Of a stretch of 64,000 bases of DNA, positions 36,463-45,644 are shown one piece after another. The position numbers and the translations under genes are program-made. Below the pieces are notes generated by a model that was not told the DNA's origin, did no database searches, and was given only the letters and a program-made list of their open reading frames with translations. The DNA is taken from contig NZ_RIAS01000019.1 of the NCBI RefSeq assembly GCF_003719335.1, positions 1-64,000 on the forward strand. The letters are read 5' to 3'. This DNA comes from Paenibacillus amylolyticus (GTDB taxonomy: Bacteria; Bacillota; Bacilli; Paenibacillales; Paenibacillaceae). Numbering within the stretch: the stretch's first letter is position 1; every line of letters starts with the position of its first letter.

Positions 36463-37731
36463 ATGGGTTTACAAGAACAGAAACGACATTTCAGCGTGAA
36501 TTTGCTGGAGTGGTACATGATTAATCGTCGGGATTTGCCGTGGCGCCGCCACAACAATCCGTATTTTACTTGGGTTTCGGAAATTATGCTGCAACAGACG
36601 CGCGTAGATACGGTGATTCCGTATTTTAACCGATTTATCGGGAATTTCCCGACTGTTCAGGCTCTTGCCGAGGCACCGGAGGAAGAGGTGCTGAAAAATT
36701 GGGAAGGGCTCGGATATTATTCGAGGGCGCGTAATCTTCAGGCGGCGGCTAAGCAGGTTATGGAGCTGCACGGCGGAGAGATGCCGCAAGACAAGCAGAG
36801 CGTCTTTGCGTTAAAAGGAGTCGGCCCGTATACAGCCGGCGCCATTCTCAGCATTGCCTTCAACCAGCCGCAGCCAGCGGTGGACGGCAATGTGATGCGG
36901 GTGCTGTCCCGATATTTCCTCATTGATGAGGATATTATGAAGGGCAGCACCCGGGTTTTGATGGAAGAGCTCGCGGGAGAGCTCATTCCGGAAGGGCGGG
37001 CGCGTGATTTCAACCAGGCGCTAATGGAACTTGGCGCGCTGGTGTGCACACCCAAAGCGCCGCATTGCTTGACTTGCCCGGTGATGGAGCAATGTTCCGG
37101 CAGAATTGCCGGAAGGGAGCTTACGTTGCCGGTCAAGACCAAAGCGAAGCCGCCGCGCCCTGAGCAGCGGCTGGTTGCCCTGGTGGAAGGCCGCGGTGCT
37201 CATCGCGGCCGTGTGCTTGTGCGCCAGCGCCCAGAGACAGGCCTGCTGGCCCGGATGTGGGAGCTGCCGCATGTGCTGGCGGCACCTGCCGCAGCGGGTA
37301 AGGCGGCAGCGCCGCTGGCGGATGAGCCGGCCATGGCTCTGCTGGCCGGCAGTCTGTGGGCGGAAGGCTTCGCTGCCCGCCCGGAAGGGCTGGCTACCCA
37401 TGCGGAGCATGTGTTCAGCCACATTGTTTGGAGCCTGCAGGTGTACAAGTGCACCGAGCAGGACCAGAGCAGTGAGCTTCCGCTGATCGCCGCGGAAGCT
37501 AGAGCCGCCTACGATGCACAGGCGGCATCACAGGCGGAAGCAGCTCCAGCTGCAGAGTCATCTGCATCTACCGCCGCTCGTGCGGCGCAGGAAGCCCTGA
37601 CAGGTAAAGGTGATGGCCTCACGTATCAGTGGATTGGCCCGGAAGATATGGAGAAGCTGGCTTTCCCTAATGTCTTTTTGAAGCTTCTTCGCAACTATTT
37701 TGCTGGCGCCTATGATGAGGCAACGGAGTAA
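36463..37731 (+). CDS. mutY: A/G-specific adenine glycosylase with Ala-rich insertion
   Basis: A 422-residue base-excision repair enzyme that removes adenine opposite 8-oxoguanine. It has the HhH-GPD region (EIMLQQTRVDTVIPYF, KGVGPYTAGAI, PAVDGNVMRVLSRYF) and the C-x6-C-x2-C-x5-C iron-sulfur site (CTPKAPHCLTCPVMEQC). The C-terminal NUDIX-like domain, which reads 8-oxoG, is interrupted by a ~40-residue Ala/Glu/Ser-rich stretch (near residues 345-385), with much higher GC than the flanks. GGAAGGAAGGGC precedes the ATG. Confidence 0.93.
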   Translation: MGLQEQKRHFSVNLLEWYMINRRDLPWRRHNNPYFTWVSEIMLQQTRVDTVIPYFNRFIGNFPTVQALAEAPEEEVLKNWEGLGYYSRARNLQAAAKQVMELHGGEMPQDKQSVFALKGVGPYTAGAILSIAFNQPQPAVDGNVMRVLSRYFLIDEDIMKGSTRVLMEELAGELIPEGRARDFNQALMELGALVCTPKAPHCLTCPVMEQCSGRIAGRELTLPVKTKAKPPRPEQRLVALVEGRGAHRGRVLVRQRPETGLLARMWELPHVLAAPAAAGKAAAPLADEPAMALLAGSLWAEGFAARPEGLATHAEHVFSHIVWSLQVYKCTEQDQSSELPLIAAEARAAYDAQAASQAEAAPAAESSASTAARAAQEALTGKGDGLTYQWIGPEDMEKLAFPNVFLKLLRNYFAGAYDEATE

Positions 37732-37739
37732 TCAACAAC

Positions 37740-37780
37740 AAAGAGCCTGAGTCGATCACAAGGATCGATTCAGGCTCTTT
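37740..37780. terminator. bidirectional terminator between mutY and sodA
   Basis: A 17-bp stem (AAGAGCCTGA... / ...TCAGGCTCTT) with an ACAAG loop, and A/T-runs on both sides, between converging genes. Confidence 0.9.
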
Positions 37781-37795
37781 TATTCGAACAGCGTC

Positions 37796-38407
37796 TTACT
37801 TCGCTGCTGCGTAACGTTTGTTTACTTCATCCCAGTTGATTACGTTCCAGAATGCACCGATGTAATCAGGACGTTTGTTTTGATATTTCAGGTAGTACGC
37901 GTGCTCCCATACGTCAAGACCCAGAACTGGAGTCAGACCTTCGAAGAGCGGGCTGTCTTGGTTAGGCGTGCTAGTGATGGACAATTTGCCATCTTTGCCT
38001 ACAACGAGCCATGCCCAGCCGGAACCGAAACGAGTTGTAGCTGCTTTAGCGAAGTCTTCTTTGAACTTGTCAAAGCCGCCCAGTTCGCTGTCGATTGCTG
38101 CTGCGATGTCACCTGTAGGTGCGCCGCCGCCGTTAGGTCCGATGATTTCCCAGAACAAGCTGTGGTTAGCATGTCCGCCGCCGTTGTTACGAACCGCTGT
38201 GCGGATGCTTTCCGGTACGCTGTCCAGATTAGCGATCAGATCTTCCAAGCTTTTGTTTTGCAGTTCAGGAGCGCTTTCCAGAGCTGCGTTCAAGTTAGTT
38301 ACGTAAGTGTTGTGATGGCGATCGTGGTGAATTTCCATTGTTTGCGCATCGATATGTGGTTCCAGTGCGTCGTTAGCGTAAGGAAGTGCCGGTAATTGAA
38401 AAGCCAT
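37796..38407 (-). CDS. sodA: manganese-type superoxide dismutase
   Basis: A 203-residue SOD. The metal ligands are the first His of [13 protein letters not shown], the His of NHSLFW, and the Asp and His of LDVWEHAYY. The Gln in STPNQDSPL and the Gly pattern [13 protein letters not shown] indicate the Mn-selective subtype. It dismutes superoxide in the cytosol. The start was set at ATG 38407, after AGGAGG; the longer open frame has no ribosome site. A second, fused SOD is encoded at 46111. Confidence 0.96.
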   Translation of the reverse strand: MAFQLPALPYANDALEPHIDAQTMEIHHDRHHNTYVTNLNAALESAPELQNKSLEDLIANLDSVPESIRTAVRNNGGGHANHSLFWEIIGPNGGGAPTGDIAAAIDSELGGFDKFKEDFAKAATTRFGSGWAWLVVGKDGKLSITSTPNQDSPLFEGLTPVLGLDVWEHAYYLKYQNKRPDYIGAFWNVINWDEVNKRYAAAK

Positions 38408-38635
38408 AGTGAAATACCTCCTGAGATTTTGTGATTTGTTGTTAAGGTACATATGTAATAATACCCTTGTCACTATTATTAAACCGCATTCGGGATAATT
38501 AATCAACATTTTTGTTTATTAAGTCCCTCGAACCGTTAATCAAAAGCTAGGCCAGAGATAACAAACATATTTTACCCATTATGACTAAAATTATAATATT
38601 TTGACGGAAATAATCGATAAAAATCAAAGTTAATC

Positions 38636-38653
38636 ATTGTAAACGTTTACAAT
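38636..38653. promoter_or_regulatory. cre site candidate (CcpA box)
   Basis: ATTGTAAACGTTTACAAT is an 18-bp perfect palindrome and contains TGTAAACGTTTACA, which matches the CcpA cre consensus (TGWAANCGNTNWCA). It lies between sodA (start 38407, minus) and the GNAT gene (38827, plus), so either could be catabolite-controlled. The rest of the ~420-bp gap is AT-rich and unremarkable. Confidence 0.72.
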
Positions 38654-38826
38654 AAAGCGCTTACAGAAGAAAATGCGTGTTTTCTGGAGTAAAGTATGGT
38701 TTAATTGACGGAGAAGCGGTATTTTCTCGTTTTTTGTCATTATTATGAACATCGGGTTTTTGGTAAAAGGGGATTCCCTTTTTTGTAAAACCTCATCTTA
38801 AGCTAACGAAAAGGGAGATTTCAAAC

Positions 38827-39252
38827 ATGCACGTTCGTTCCTTTCAGTTGAGTGATGCAAGCCAGATGACGGAGCTTCTCCAGGTTGCACTATCGGAAGA
38901 GTGTTATGAAAACACGATGGGCCCGTTTGCCCGTCAATTGTCATGGGATTCTGATCTGATCATGGTTGCGGAAGAAGAGGGAGACCTCGTCGGCGCATTG
39001 ATCGGTACGATTGATCAAAACCAGGGATGCATCTATCGTATTGCGGTTCATCCAGACTATCGTCGCCGCGGTGTCGGCAAAACACTTGTCGAGGCTATGG
39101 AACAGCGATTCCAGCAGCGCAAAGTCAGCCAGATATGGGTGGCCGGTGATGAGCACAACAAAGCAGCCATGCCTTTGTACGAAGCAATGGGGTATGGTGC
39201 CAATAAGATCCTGAGTGCTTTCCAGAAACTTAGTATTTTGTCCAAGGCTTAA
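38827..39252 (+). CDS. GNAT family N-acetyltransferase
   Basis: A 141-residue single-domain acetyltransferase. YRIAVHPDYRRRGVGKTLVEAME is motif A, with the R-x-x-G-x-G/A-type acetyl-CoA loop, and AAMPLYEAMGYG is motif B. This resembles RimI-like or small-molecule acetyltransferases; substrate unknown. AAAGGGAG precedes the ATG. Confidence 0.85.
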   Translation: MHVRSFQLSDASQMTELLQVALSEECYENTMGPFARQLSWDSDLIMVAEEEGDLVGALIGTIDQNQGCIYRIAVHPDYRRRGVGKTLVEAMEQRFQQRKVSQIWVAGDEHNKAAMPLYEAMGYGANKILSAFQKLSILSKA

Positions 39253-39552
39253 TCGATGCAGGTAAATTCGGTGTAGTTAGATAAAGAAATAAAGAGAGTT
39301 TCATTTTCATATTAGGCATGTCTGTTCACGCATCATGGCGTGATAGATATGCCTTTTCTATTTATATGAGGAGGCAGCGCTAGATATGCATCCTTTTTTT
39401 ATTTTTCCAAAGCGTGCACTTATAAAGATTGTATGGTTCAGAATGCTGGTGACCATCTCCAATTGTTTCGCTCTTCCAAATAGAGTAGACTGAAAAGGAG
39501 TACGACCAAGGTTATACGTTATAATCTACAAACTGATAAATGAGGTGTCTCT

Positions 39553-40158
39553 TTGAATTCTAATATGCCTTCTATGGAGCATTCGACGTTTGAGGAGCAA
39601 AATCAGAAGCCTGTCCCAGAGCAAGCAGGAAAGTCCTGGACAGCTGAATTGTGGGACTGGGTGAAGACCATTGTGGTGGCCTTTGTGATCATGATGTTGC
39701 TGAACCTGTTTGTATTCAATCTGTCGATGGTCAAAGGACAGTCTATGCAGCCAACGCTGGTCGAGTCCGATCGTCTGTTTGTGAACAAGATGGTCTATCA
39801 TTTCGGTGAACCAGCCCGGTCGGATGTGATCGTTCTTCGTGATCCGAGTGAAGATGCAGGCAAGAAGGATTTTCTGGTGAAACGAATCGTTGGACTTCCT
39901 GGAGATACAATTGAGGTCAAAGACCATCATCTATATGTAAATGGTGTTCAGCAGGCAGAGAGTTACACCGACATTGAGGTACAGGACCCTGATTTTGGGC
40001 CGCTTACGCTGGCATCGGATCATTTCTTCGTCATGGGAGATAATCGTCATGAAGGCAAAAGCAAGGACAGCCGTGTGTTTGGGAGTATAACTTCCAGCGA
40101 GATTGTCGGCAAAGCCGAGTTTATTTTCTGGCCATTCTCCGAGATGAAAAAGCTGTAA
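39553..40158 (+). CDS. lepB: signal peptidase I
   Basis: A 201-residue type I signal peptidase (SipS-like). A cytoplasmic tail of ~35 residues, one transmembrane helix (TIVVAFVIMMLLNLFVF), then the Ser-Lys dyad: S64 in VKGQSMQPTL and K110 in LVKRIVGLPGD. FFVMGDNRHEGKSKDSRVFG is box E. It cleaves Sec/Tat signal peptides at the outer membrane face. Start TTG after GAGGTG. The unusually long tail before the helix is Glu/Gln-rich. Confidence 0.93.
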   Translation: MNSNMPSMEHSTFEEQNQKPVPEQAGKSWTAELWDWVKTIVVAFVIMMLLNLFVFNLSMVKGQSMQPTLVESDRLFVNKMVYHFGEPARSDVIVLRDPSEDAGKKDFLVKRIVGLPGDTIEVKDHHLYVNGVQQAESYTDIEVQDPDFGPLTLASDHFFVMGDNRHEGKSKDSRVFGSITSSEIVGKAEFIFWPFSEMKKL

Positions 40159-40342
40159 AATGTTGGACTACAACAACTTCGAAGCGCAATTTGCGTTTAA
40201 CCATACAGGCACGTAGACTGTACATTTAATCTGATGCAAGACATATATCGTTATAGTTCAGCGCCTGGTCTCTTAAGTGAGGCGGGCGTTCATTGTTTAA
40301 AGATAACGAGATTACGTGCCTTATAGAAAAGAGGGAAGAACA

Positions 40343-42292
40343 ATGACGAACGTACGGACCGGGGCAGCACAGGCCGCCTCCGTATGGGAAGCGTTAAAGC
40401 AGGAGATCAAGGCGGCAGGCCCGGAACTGGGAATAGATGATATTGGATTCGCTTCAGCGGACCCTTTTATTTCTTTGAAGTCACTGCTGGAGCAGTCTCG
40501 GGATAAGGGATACGCGTCAGGATTTGAAGAACCGGATATTGAAAAAAGAGTGCATCCCGCCCTGCCGGATAGCGAACCTGCTTCCCTGATCGCCATAGCT
40601 GTAGCTTATCCGTCCAAAATGGTTAATCCGCCGAAGTCGGAGCCTGGCGCGTACCGCGGCATTTTTGCTCGTTCGGCTTGGGGGCAGGATTATCACCAGG
40701 TGCTTCGCGCGGCGATGGACAAGCTGGTGAACTTTATCCGTGAACGCGTACCGGAAGCGATCATTGAAAGTATGGTGGACACAGGTGTGCTTGTGGATCG
40801 TGCCGTATCGCAACGGGCGGGGATCGGGTTCAGTGCCAAGAACTGCTCGATTATATCGCCCAAATTCGGTTCGTGGATATTCCTGGGGGAGCTTGTCACG
40901 AACATTCCGTTCCCGCCGGATACTCCCGTAACTGAGGATTGCGGGGAATGCACGAAATGCATTGATGCCTGCCCTACAGGTGCGCTGGTTGGCCCTGGCC
41001 AATTGAACGCGCAGCGTTGTATTTCTTTTCTGACCCAGACAAAAGGGTTCTTAGATGAAGAGTTTATGTTGAAAATAGGCAACCGCCTGTACGGTTGTGA
41101 TACATGTCAGATTGTATGTCCGAAAAATCGGGGCAAAAACTGGGATCATCATCCCGAGTTTCATCCCGATCCTGAGGTTGTAAAACCTTTGCTGTTGCCG
41201 CTGCTGGATATCGGCAACCGTGAATTCAAGGAACGTTTCGGTCAAAGCTCTGCCGCTTGGCGGGGCAAAAAGCCGATCCAGCGCAATGCGGTCATTGCAC
41301 TAGGCAATTTCAAAGACAAAAGCGCTGTACCGAAACTAACGCAGGTACTGAAGCGTGATCCGCGTCCGGAACTGCGGGGAACCGCTGCCTGGGCGCTGAG
41401 CAGAATTGGAGGAGAAGATGCCATGAGAGCTATTGGGGAAGCTGCCGCGATCGAACAAGATGGGAACGTGCTAAGTATGCTGCAGAAGGCCAAGGAGAGA
41501 TTGTTATCGTCCGAGACCTTACCCGATCCGTCACAGGCGGAACAAGTGAATGTGGCGAAGCAAGTGCACGCGATAGAGCAAGAACGAGTAGACATAGAGG
41601 GCGTTGTGAAAGACGGACAAACCGAATTTTTATCTCAGATAAGAGATACGGAGTTTGGAAAGGACATTCAGTGGACTACGAACGGTAGTAAGAGTGAAGG
41701 TGAAGGTGAGCCGGAGCAGTCCGTCTCCTCTGGCAGATCCGAAGCAGCTGCATGGAAGCCGTCTGCAGTAACTGGGCTTCACGGCAAGCCTGTGTATTAT
41801 GATGAGGTGCTGACACCGATCGGGACACTTACCGTATGTGCAACCGATGAAGGACTGTGTCATATCGATTTTGGTGCTTTTCATGTTCGGGAAGCTCATC
41901 TGCAACAATGGGCCCGTACGTGGGTCGGTGAATATCGATATGAGAAAAATGAAGAGAGGCTCAGCGAAGCTGCTAAACAGCTAGGGCAGTATTTTGCTGG
42001 GGAAAGAACGACATTTGACTTGAAGCTTAAGCAGTATGGGACTGCATTCCAGCTACAAGTTTGGGAGGTTCTGTCCGATATATCTTATGGAGAAGCCTTA
42101 ACCCACCAAGAGGTTGCGGAAAAGATCGGCAGGCCCAAAGCTGTACGTGCAGTTTTGGATGCTATTAGCAAGAACCCAATCCCGATTATTATTCCCTGTC
42201 ATCGCATGAGCGGTAAAGACGGCACCCTGGTGGGTTACGCAGGCGGTCTGCAAACCAAGGAGCAATTGCTCGCATTGGAGCAGCAATCGTAA
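40343..42292 (+). CDS. queG: QueG epoxyqueuosine reductase fused to O6-alkylguanine-DNA alkyltransferase
   Basis: A 649-residue bifunctional protein in one frame. Residues ~1-385 are QueG: a cobalamin-binding reductase domain (GIGFSAKNCSIISPKFGSW), two 4Fe-4S clusters (C200, 203, 206, 210 and C252, 255, 259) and a HEAT-like tail (VPKLTQVLKRDPRPELRGTAAWALSRIGG). After an acidic linker, residues ~480-649 form a complete methylated-DNA-cysteine methyltransferase with PCHR (acceptor C619). QueG reduces epoxyqueuosine to queuosine in tRNA; the second half repairs alkylated DNA. I start at ATG 40343 after GAGGGAAG. Confidence 0.88.
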   Translation: MTNVRTGAAQAASVWEALKQEIKAAGPELGIDDIGFASADPFISLKSLLEQSRDKGYASGFEEPDIEKRVHPALPDSEPASLIAIAVAYPSKMVNPPKSEPGAYRGIFARSAWGQDYHQVLRAAMDKLVNFIRERVPEAIIESMVDTGVLVDRAVSQRAGIGFSAKNCSIISPKFGSWIFLGELVTNIPFPPDTPVTEDCGECTKCIDACPTGALVGPGQLNAQRCISFLTQTKGFLDEEFMLKIGNRLYGCDTCQIVCPKNRGKNWDHHPEFHPDPEVVKPLLLPLLDIGNREFKERFGQSSAAWRGKKPIQRNAVIALGNFKDKSAVPKLTQVLKRDPRPELRGTAAWALSRIGGEDAMRAIGEAAAIEQDGNVLSMLQKAKERLLSSETLPDPSQAEQVNVAKQVHAIEQERVDIEGVVKDGQTEFLSQIRDTEFGKDIQWTTNGSKSEGEGEPEQSVSSGRSEAAAWKPSAVTGLHGKPVYYDEVLTPIGTLTVCATDEGLCHIDFGAFHVREAHLQQWARTWVGEYRYEKNEERLSEAAKQLGQYFAGERTTFDLKLKQYGTAFQLQVWEVLSDISYGEALTHQEVAEKIGRPKAVRAVLDAISKNPIPIIIPCHRMSGKDGTLVGYAGGLQTKEQLLALEQQS

Positions 42293-42307
42293 GAGCGGGG
42301 GACGTTC

Positions 42308-43333
42308 ATGAAGTATGTAAACGTGGAAAGCGTGGAGGCGGGTGAGATTCTGGGCAAGACGGTGTACTCCAGTAACGGTACGGTATTGTTGTCTGCCGGA
42401 GTCGAACTTACCGTGTTTATGGTCAATACGCTGAAGCGTATCGGGGTAACCACGCTGTACATCCAGGATGAAGCGTTTAAAGATGTGGATACAGAAGATA
42501 TTCTGGATGAAGCCACGAAACGGGCCATTATCAATGAGATGAGCGTTACGCTGGAAGCGGTCCGGTCCGGGAAAGACTGGAGCCCGAAGAAAGTTGCGCT
42601 CAGTATAGACAAATTATTGAATGATGTGCTAAACGGGCGAGAATTGCTGGTGCAGTTAACCGATATCCGAACCCAAGACAATGCACAATATGTTCATGCG
42701 ATGAATGTCTGTTTGTTGTCTTCGGTTATTGGGCTGAATATGGGGCTTAACTACAATCAGCTCAAGGATCTGGCTGTAGGCGCCCTGCTGCATGATATTG
42801 GAAAAGTAGGTGAAACTCCTGGCACGATGCCTTCTTCAAAGCTGCATCATACATGGCGTGGCTTTGAAGTGATCAAGAATAAACGTGAGTTCAGCTTGCT
42901 TGTTGCTCACACTGCGCTACAGCATCATGAACATGAAGATGGCAGTGGTGTACCAAGGGGCATCAGGGGCAAAGATATCCATCTATTCGCCAAAATTGTC
43001 AGTGCGGCTAACATCTATGATAATCTCATTAACGGTTTGTCAGGTAGCAGCATGTTGCCGCACGAAGCGTGTGAGGAGATGATGGCGATGTCCGGAACGA
43101 AGCTGGACCGGGATATCCTGATTGAGTTTAACAAAAGTGTATCCGTATATCCCAACGGGACGGCTGTTCGGTTGTCTACGAAGGAAACGGGCGTCATTGT
43201 TCGGCAACACCGGGGTCTGCCAGGCAGACCGATCATTCGGGTGGCTCGCGGCAGCACACGCTATTCGCTGGATGTCGTTGAGATTGATCTGGCCAAGCAA
43301 ACAACGGTCTTTATCGAAGGTGTGCTGACTTAA
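42308..43333 (+). CDS. HD-GYP domain protein (putative c-di-GMP phosphodiesterase)
   Basis: A 341-residue protein. An N-terminal ~110-residue region is followed by the HD-GYP domain: LLHDIGKVG (H162-D163), later HHEHEDGSGVP, where the usual GYP motif is GVP. The metal-binding His/Asp residues remain. HD-GYP enzymes hydrolyse cyclic di-GMP to GMP or pGpG; the altered GYP leaves activity open. GGGGGACG precedes the ATG only 15 bases after the fusion gene stops, so they are probably one operon. Confidence 0.83.
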   Translation: MKYVNVESVEAGEILGKTVYSSNGTVLLSAGVELTVFMVNTLKRIGVTTLYIQDEAFKDVDTEDILDEATKRAIINEMSVTLEAVRSGKDWSPKKVALSIDKLLNDVLNGRELLVQLTDIRTQDNAQYVHAMNVCLLSSVIGLNMGLNYNQLKDLAVGALLHDIGKVGETPGTMPSSKLHHTWRGFEVIKNKREFSLLVAHTALQHHEHEDGSGVPRGIRGKDIHLFAKIVSAANIYDNLINGLSGSSMLPHEACEEMMAMSGTKLDRDILIEFNKSVSVYPNGTAVRLSTKETGVIVRQHRGLPGRPIIRVARGSTRYSLDVVEIDLAKQTTVFIEGVLT

Positions 43334-43509
43334 GCAGGAAAACTGGAAAATGCGTTTGCTCAGGACGTGTGGAAATGCTATGATAACTCTCAGGAAATCA
43401 GGTCAGTGTTATGTTTGCATCGTGGTATAATCTTCATCATTCATGATGTGTACAAGCACAGATCATCAGTTTTTTTAGATTGCATATTGCATACAGAGGT
43501 GTCTAAGAG

Positions 43510-43773
43510 ATGGAGATTGTAATACCGATTATTACATTGATTGTGGGTCTGGTCGGTGGATTTTTCATCGGGGTGTTCTACCTGCGTAAACAGCTTGAGA
43601 AAATGCAAAGCGACCCTGACATGTTACAGAAAATGGCGAAGCAAATGGGTTATAACCTGAATGGCAAGCAAATGCAGCGTGCCCAGCAGATGATGAAGAA
43701 CCAGCAGCCAGGCGCAAAAATGCCTCAGCCGACTCAACATCCTGCGCGTAAAAACTCGGGCCGCCGAAAATAA
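43510..43773 (+). CDS. yneF: YneF family small membrane protein (UPF0154)
   Basis: An 87-residue protein with one N-terminal transmembrane helix (IPIITLIVGLVGGFFIGVFYL) and a conserved cytoplasmic block RKQLEKMQSDPDMLQKMAKQMG, typical of YneF. The C-terminal tail is Gln/Pro/Lys-rich and longer than usual. Function unknown. AGAGGTGTC precedes the ATG. Confidence 0.88.
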   Translation: MEIVIPIITLIVGLVGGFFIGVFYLRKQLEKMQSDPDMLQKMAKQMGYNLNGKQMQRAQQMMKNQQPGAKMPQPTQHPARKNSGRRK

Positions 43774-43829
43774 TAGCTGTGGGTAATTAAATCGCTTGCA
43801 GGATGTGGTTCGAAAGGAGGCGCTTGGCA

Positions 43830-44423
43830 GTGGCTGGCGTGAAAGATTATTTGAATTCCAAAGTATCCGACAATCGGGAGAAGATCGAGTATCATGTCGA
43901 ACAGATTCTCAAATTGATCGGAGAAGATAGCACACGTGAAGGACTTCTGGAAACGCCTGCGCGTGTAACCCGGATGTACGAAGAGATTTTTGGCGGATAT
44001 GAAGTAGATCCCCGTGACGTGTTGGGTGTCACCTTTGACGAGAATCACGAAGAGCTGGTTATCGTGAAAGATATCGTGTACTACAGCCAGTGCGAGCACC
44101 ATATGGCACCGTTTTTTGGTAAAGTCCATATTGGATATATACCTAGCGGAAAAATTGTGGGTCTGAGCAAGATGGCACGCCTGGTTGAAGCGGTAACGCG
44201 TCGTCTTCAAGTACAGGAACGTATTACATCACAGATTGCGGACATTTTGACAGAAGCGGTTGCACCGCATGGTGTGATGGTTGTCGTTGAAGGTGAGCAC
44301 TTGTGCATGTGCTCCCGCGGCGTGAAGAAACCGGGCAGTAAGACGGTAACCTCTGCTGTACGTGGATCTTTCCGTGATAATCCTGCACAGCGTGCCGAGT
44401 TTCTGTCTTTGGTTAAAGAGTAA
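43830..44423 (+). CDS. folE: GTP cyclohydrolase I
   Basis: A 197-residue Fol[20 protein letters not shown] contains the zinc-binding Cys and His, and [19 protein letters not shown] the second Cys and active-site segment. It makes 7,8-dihydroneopterin triphosphate for folate and queuosine precursors, fitting the nearby queG. I start at GTG 43830, nine bases after AAAGGAGG; a TTG two codons earlier is less well spaced. A 164-bp MITE-like repeat begins three bases after the stop codon. Confidence 0.94.
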   Translation: MAGVKDYLNSKVSDNREKIEYHVEQILKLIGEDSTREGLLETPARVTRMYEEIFGGYEVDPRDVLGVTFDENHEELVIVKDIVYYSQCEHHMAPFFGKVHIGYIPSGKIVGLSKMARLVEAVTRRLQVQERITSQIADILTEAVAPHGVMVVVEGEHLCMCSRGVKKPGSKTVTSAVRGSFRDNPAQRAEFLSLVKE

Positions 44424-44426
44424 TAC

Positions 44427-44590
44427 TAGGGCGTGTCTTGAAACCTACTGAAGTGCATCTTTTCCCCCTTTTTCGCCCCCTGCTACGTCACTTCCCCTTG
44501 ACGTGCCCCGGCACGCCTGCGGGAAACTTCCTTGCTTGGAACGGAAATTTGGAAAAATCTGCTTTCTTCAGCGTTTTCAGACACGCCCTA
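44427..44590. repeat. MITE-like element, copy 1 (GGGCGTGTC ends)
   Basis: A 164-bp element with inverted ends TAGGGCGTGTCT / AGACACGCCCTA and an inner GTTTTCAG arm. A second copy of about the same length is at 52382. The centre contains an inverted GACGTGCC / GGCACG region. It encodes no protein and lies between folE and folE's terminator. The ends look like those of IS-derived MITEs, but no transposase is in the window. Confidence 0.83.
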
Positions 44591-44640
44591 AATAAGCCGA
44601 GTTCCTTGGGGAACCGGCTTATTTATATAGGGCTTTTTTT
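44591..44640 (+). terminator. terminator of folE, displaced by the MITE-like element
   Basis: AATAAGCCGAGTTCC / GGAACCGGCTTATT stem with a TTGG loop and a T-run a little further. It starts one base after the element. Confidence 0.8.
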
Positions 44641-44698
44641 CGTATTTGTCGGAGGGACTGAAACTACATATGAATTCGATAGTCGGAGGTTATGGACG

Positions 44699-45571
44699 AT
44701 GAATATACCTTCCCAATCCAATCAACTGCCTGAGCCGGAGAAGAGCGAGTTGATTGTACAAAGGATATCCGCTGAGAAGCATTCATCGCTGCGTTTGCAA
44801 ATTTGGGAGACACCGCTTATGCGTCGTGACAGCAGTGTGCTTGACGCTTTTGCATGGGAAGAAGTGATGTGCAGACGCGTGGGGGCAGGCCATCTGCCTG
44901 TTGCTCATATATGGCGGCATCCAGATGCCTTTGTGGCCGGCTTACGCGACCGAAGGCTGCCTCGGGCAGTCGAAGCGATGGATGCTATTAGAGGTCAGGG
45001 GACAGCTGTCTGTGTAAGGCCTTCTGGTGGTGCCGCAGTTCCGTTGAATCCGGGTGTTGTCAATGTGTCGCTGATTTTGCCCAATCCGGGGCACGCCATT
45101 AATATTCATGATGATTTCCGCGAGATGGCTTCGATCATTGCCGAGTCGTTAACTCCCTGGTCAACTCAGGCGCAGACCGGAGAAGTACAGGGGGCGTTCT
45201 GTCCTGGGGATTATGATGTCAGTGTGGGTGGTTTGAAATTTTGCGGCATTGCCCAGCGGCGTCAGGCCAAAGCCTACATCATTACAGCATTTATCATTGT
45301 GGAAGGTCAGGGGGATCGGCTTGCTGCGGAGGTGCGTAAATTCTATGAAGAGGCCTCGGGGGGAGTAGCCGAGGGATATCCTGAGGTAAAGCCCGGAACT
45401 ATGGCAAGTTTGCAAGAGCTGGCAGGGGTGCCATCCACGGCTGCGTATACGGCTTCGTTGGTACGCACACTGCGTAGCAGATATCCTCATGCAGAGACAG
45501 AACGGGTGCTTTCTGTTGATGCGGATGATGTGTCTCTGACGACAGAACAGATGAAACAGCGCTACGACTGA
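44699..45571 (+). CDS. lipL: octanoyl-[GcvH]:protein N-octanoyltransferase (LipL-like)
   Basis: A 290-residue protein of the BPL/LplA/LipB fold. The catalytic Cys motif FCPGDYDVSVGGLKFCGIAQRR has C168 at the LipL position, and RPSGGAAVPLNPGVVNVSLILP matches the substrate-binding beta segment. LipL moves octanoate from GcvH to E2 subunits in lipoate synthesis. The start ATG 44699 follows GGAGGT at nine bases; the frame upstream only runs into the MITE-like element. A different lipoate-ligase family member is the main alternative. Confidence 0.85.
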   Translation: MNIPSQSNQLPEPEKSELIVQRISAEKHSSLRLQIWETPLMRRDSSVLDAFAWEEVMCRRVGAGHLPVAHIWRHPDAFVAGLRDRRLPRAVEAMDAIRGQGTAVCVRPSGGAAVPLNPGVVNVSLILPNPGHAINIHDDFREMASIIAESLTPWSTQAQTGEVQGAFCPGDYDVSVGGLKFCGIAQRRQAKAYIITAFIIVEGQGDRLAAEVRKFYEEASGGVAEGYPEVKPGTMASLQELAGVPSTAAYTASLVRTLRSRYPHAETERVLSVDADDVSLTTEQMKQRYD

Positions 45572-45644
45572 GTTCTTTTGCAGGTAGGCTTGGAATTGGT
45601 GAAGAGAGATGGTATGATGTGATTTCGGAAGGAGAGGATTTAGA

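Noticed and set aside
40240-40300. Hairpin between signal peptidase and the queG fusion as a riboswitch
   Set aside because: Only a short imperfect stem is visible, with no conserved core of a known class.
44438-44698. Longer N-terminus for the LipL-like protein
   Set aside because: The extra 87 codons translate the MITE-like element and the folE terminator; ATG 44699 has a strong ribosome site.
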